Below are positions 62,185 to 64,000 of a stretch of 64,000 nucleotides of DNA, piece by piece (the first letter of the stretch is position 1; each line of letters starts with the position of its first letter). Made by a program: the position numbers and the translations under genes. The stretch comes from Harmothoe impar (Eukaryota; Annelida; Polychaeta; Phyllodocida; Polynoidae), in NCBI GenBank assembly GCA_947462335.1, contig OX381710.1:63917303-63981302 (forward strand). Direction: 5' to 3'. The notes under the pieces were generated by a model, which saw only the letters and a program-made list of their open reading frames with translations, was not told where the DNA came from and searched no databases.

Positions 62185-62252
62185 TTTCTGACTTGCCAAC
62201 ATGGGCCTCCATAATTTTGATGGGTGTTATATCTACACTCTACACATCTCTG
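62185..62252 (+). CDS. SLC5-like symporter, exon 5
   Basis: 68 bases between atacag and gtttgt, phase 1 to 0, encoding VSDLPTWASIILMGVISTLY and TSL. It aligns with the SLC5 helix that precedes the GGxKAVxWTD motif. Confidence 0.85.
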
Positions 62253-62448
62253 GTTTGTATGGCGCTTATACATTTATAGTCAATGATTTAATTGTATATT
62301 ATATTGAAGAAATAGTCAGGTTGCAGAGACAATGAATCAAGGTAAAAACAATGTAAAACAATGTAAACAGCTATCTCATTCTTTCTTTCTCGTCTTTAAT
62401 ATAAAGAATTTATTGAGTCTAAATTCAACAATAATCTTTGTATCCTAG

Positions 62449-62529
62449 GGAGGTATCAAGGCAGTGATCTGGACTGATGCTTTACAAGCAGGCATTATCT
62501 GTACAGGCATACTAATAGTACTGATTCAG
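62449..62529 (+). CDS. SLC5-like symporter, exon 6
   Basis: 27 codons, phase 0 to 0. It contains GGIKAVIWTDALQAGIICTG, the highly conserved SLC5 signature after TM5. Donor gtatcc. Confidence 0.93.
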
Positions 62530-62755
62530 GTATCCCAATTTACTACAATATGTATTTTGATTGAATGCTCTGAACTTAATCAACAATTTACAGCCTGTTT
62601 TCTCATCAGATCTGTACATATGTACAACCTAAAGAATAATTACCATGTTCAAAATGAGGTATTATGAAAGGATTTATTGTGCCCCTCCCCAGGATTTCCA
62701 CAAAATTATAGAAATTTAAGAGAGGATACTAACAAAGTGCTGCTCTTTGTTGCAG

Positions 62756-62826
62756 GGAACCATAAAAACGGGCTCAGTCAACAGGACCTGGGACCTTTAT
62801 GCAGAAAGTGGACTTGGTCATTTTGA
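62756..62826 (+). CDS. SLC5-like symporter, exon 7
   Basis: 71 bases, phase 0 to 2, encoding an extracellular loop (GTIKTGSVNRTWDLYAESG) with one N-glycosylation sequon (NRT). The donor TGA|gtgtgc is weak but keeps the phase with exon 8. Confidence 0.8.
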
Positions 62827-63003
62827 GTGTGCATAATTTTTACTATGAAATCCTTATCTATCTGAAAGTGGCTTTCATTTTTTTAGTTTAAACGAAACAA
62901 AACACAGTTGGAACAAGAGCATGATTTTAATTAGCTGATTTTGATTTTAGGATATAGGACACTGTTTGATGTTGTTGTCATAACCTCTTAACTATTGTTT
63001 CAG

Positions 63004-63144
63004 CTTCATCCCATCTCCCTTGAAGAGAACAGATTTTTGGACCATGATACTGCTACAATCGCCAATGTGGTTCACTAATTATGGCATTAATCAATTAGCT
63101 GTCCAAAGATACACATCCATGCCCACTCTCAAGTCAGCTAAGAT
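63004..63144 (+). CDS. SLC5-like symporter, exon 8
   Basis: 141 bases, phase 2 to 2. It encodes DFIPSPLKRTDFWTMILLQS and then NYGINQLAVQRYTSMPTLKS. DP(L/S)xRxxFW and xxYGxNQxxxQRyxs are hallmark SLC5 motifs. Confidence 0.93.
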
Positions 63145-63377
63145 GTAGGTTCGCTATTGATCACTGGTGGGGGGGGGGCAGACATATTCATGTGCCTTGC
63201 AATAAACACCATTTTCAGAAATGGTTGTTGTTTCCAATACTATAGCAACTAGTAGCAAAGGGCTGTAGTATGATATAAACTAAGGTCAGTTATCCCTCCT
63301 TTGTTTGATGATAAATAAGATATTGATTGAATGATATTATTTTCCATGTATCTAAGCTGCTGCACCTCTATTACCAG

Positions 63378-63513
63378 GTGTGTATTACTGCAGATACCAT
63401 GTAGCTTTCTATTCTACACATCCGCTGTTCTGATGGGGGTAGTGGCCTACGGTTACTACTCAAACCTGGGATGTGACCCCATGGCTGCAGGTTATATCCA
63501 CAGTGTCAATCAG
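63378..63513 (+). CDS. SLC5-like symporter, exon 9
   Basis: 136 bases between taccag and gtgagt, phase 2 to 0. It encodes CVLLQIPCSFLFYTSAVLMG then YGYYSNLGCDPMAAGYIHSV and NQ. The xCDPxxxG loop is conserved in SLC5 monocarboxylate, iodide and vitamin carriers. A nearer acceptor-like gcag at 63391 is inferior because it breaks the phase with exon 8. Confidence 0.9.
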
Positions 63514-63796
63514 GTGAGTTTACTTTTTGTTTTGTATCTCCAGGTCAATCGGGTGAACCAATCATCTTTTGCTTGTAAGGAAAGTCTATTTGAACACTGA
63601 TTTAGTGCTGGCTGAACAGTATGCAGGGATGGACTTGGGTTAGGTGGCAGATGACTAGACTGCTGATCACTACTATTATGTGACACTCGAATAAGAACTA
63701 TGAAACTAAAGTTGGTCCGTGTCTCTGTTCTATCATGCATCCATAATGAATAGGTTATGGTCTTTAGACCATTGTTAATCCACATGATTGTTTCAG

Positions 63797-63882
63797 ATTA
63801 TCCCTTACATGGTTATGGATGTGATGACTCTTCCTGGGCTACCTGGGTTGTTCTTTGCTGGAATATTTGCTGGAGCATTGAG
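63797..63882 (+). CDS. SLC5-like symporter, exon 10 (gene continues beyond window)
   Basis: Begins after gtttcag and encodes IIPYMVMDVMTLPGLPGLFF then AGIFAGAL plus two bases. (M)PGLPGLFxAxxFxGxLS is the SLC5 helix before the sodium-site serines. The best end is AG|gcatgt, a GC donor, because the family needs Ser next and reading on gives unrelated residues. A GT at 63887 is the alternative. The rest of the gene (roughly the second half) lies outside the window. Confidence 0.8.
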
Positions 63883-64000
63883 GCATGTTCTATCAATTAT
63901 CATCCACAATTCTACTAATCATCTCTTTTTTTATGTAATATTTTTGCTGGAGGATTTAGACTGGGCTCATTGTATACATAATGTGTATCCTAAAAACTAC

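Overview
This window is nuclear DNA from an animal, most likely a marine invertebrate such as a lancelet, another invertebrate deuterostome, or a lophotrochozoan. The evidence is three spliced genes with GT-AG introns, very large non-coding spaces, metazoan-specific families (protocadherin, class C receptor, SLC5 transporter) and a dense load of short inverted-repeat transposons. I cannot fix the species from the sequence alone. No rRNA, intact tRNA, CRISPR array or bacterial gene was seen.

All three genes are on the + strand. (1) A seven-repeat protocadherin has one giant exon (17699-20578). Two short tail exons, 31813-31915 and 34585-34664, join in phase and give about 1020 residues; the 3'UTR runs to about 36.06 kb. 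(2) A metabotropic-glutamate-receptor-like class C GPCR has exons 52818-54962 and 55313-55756 (862 residues). It has a TATA box and a small cysteine-rich module before its seven-helix core. (3) The 5' part of an SLC5 sodium:solute symporter close to the SMCT group lies at 60604-63882. Ten exons with consistent phases were found, and the window ends before the gene does. The genes do not form a pathway. They share a neural or epithelial membrane theme only (adhesion, amino-acid sensing, organic-anion uptake).

The first 16 kb hold no convincing gene. They contain inverted-repeat elements (123-243, 3160-3536, 11894-13219), a 93-bp TTAA-flanked cassette (7125-7217) with a sister copy at 23135-23227, and a 60-bp minisatellite of about 19 units (7519-8686). 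Almost every minisatellite unit carries a YY1-like AAGATGGC core. The 16.1-17.7 kb region upstream of the protocadherin is packed with the 8-mer CTGGAGGA on both strands. Protocadherin intron 1 (11.2 kb) contains four GC/CpG-rich islands that look regulatory. The 36-52.7 kb block is gene-free and rich in fold-back elements, some loaded with TGACC or GAGTCA half-sites. A hammerhead/Penelope-like core lies at about 37.2 kb. G or C homopolymers of 10-19 bases occur more than twenty times.

The most interesting observations are the YY1-like array, the receptor pocket that seems to keep the alpha-amino-acid contacts but lose the glutamate side-chain contacts, the protocadherin EC5-EC6 linker that lacks its calcium motif, and the 1.3-kb TA-flanked element with internal repeats of its own terminus.
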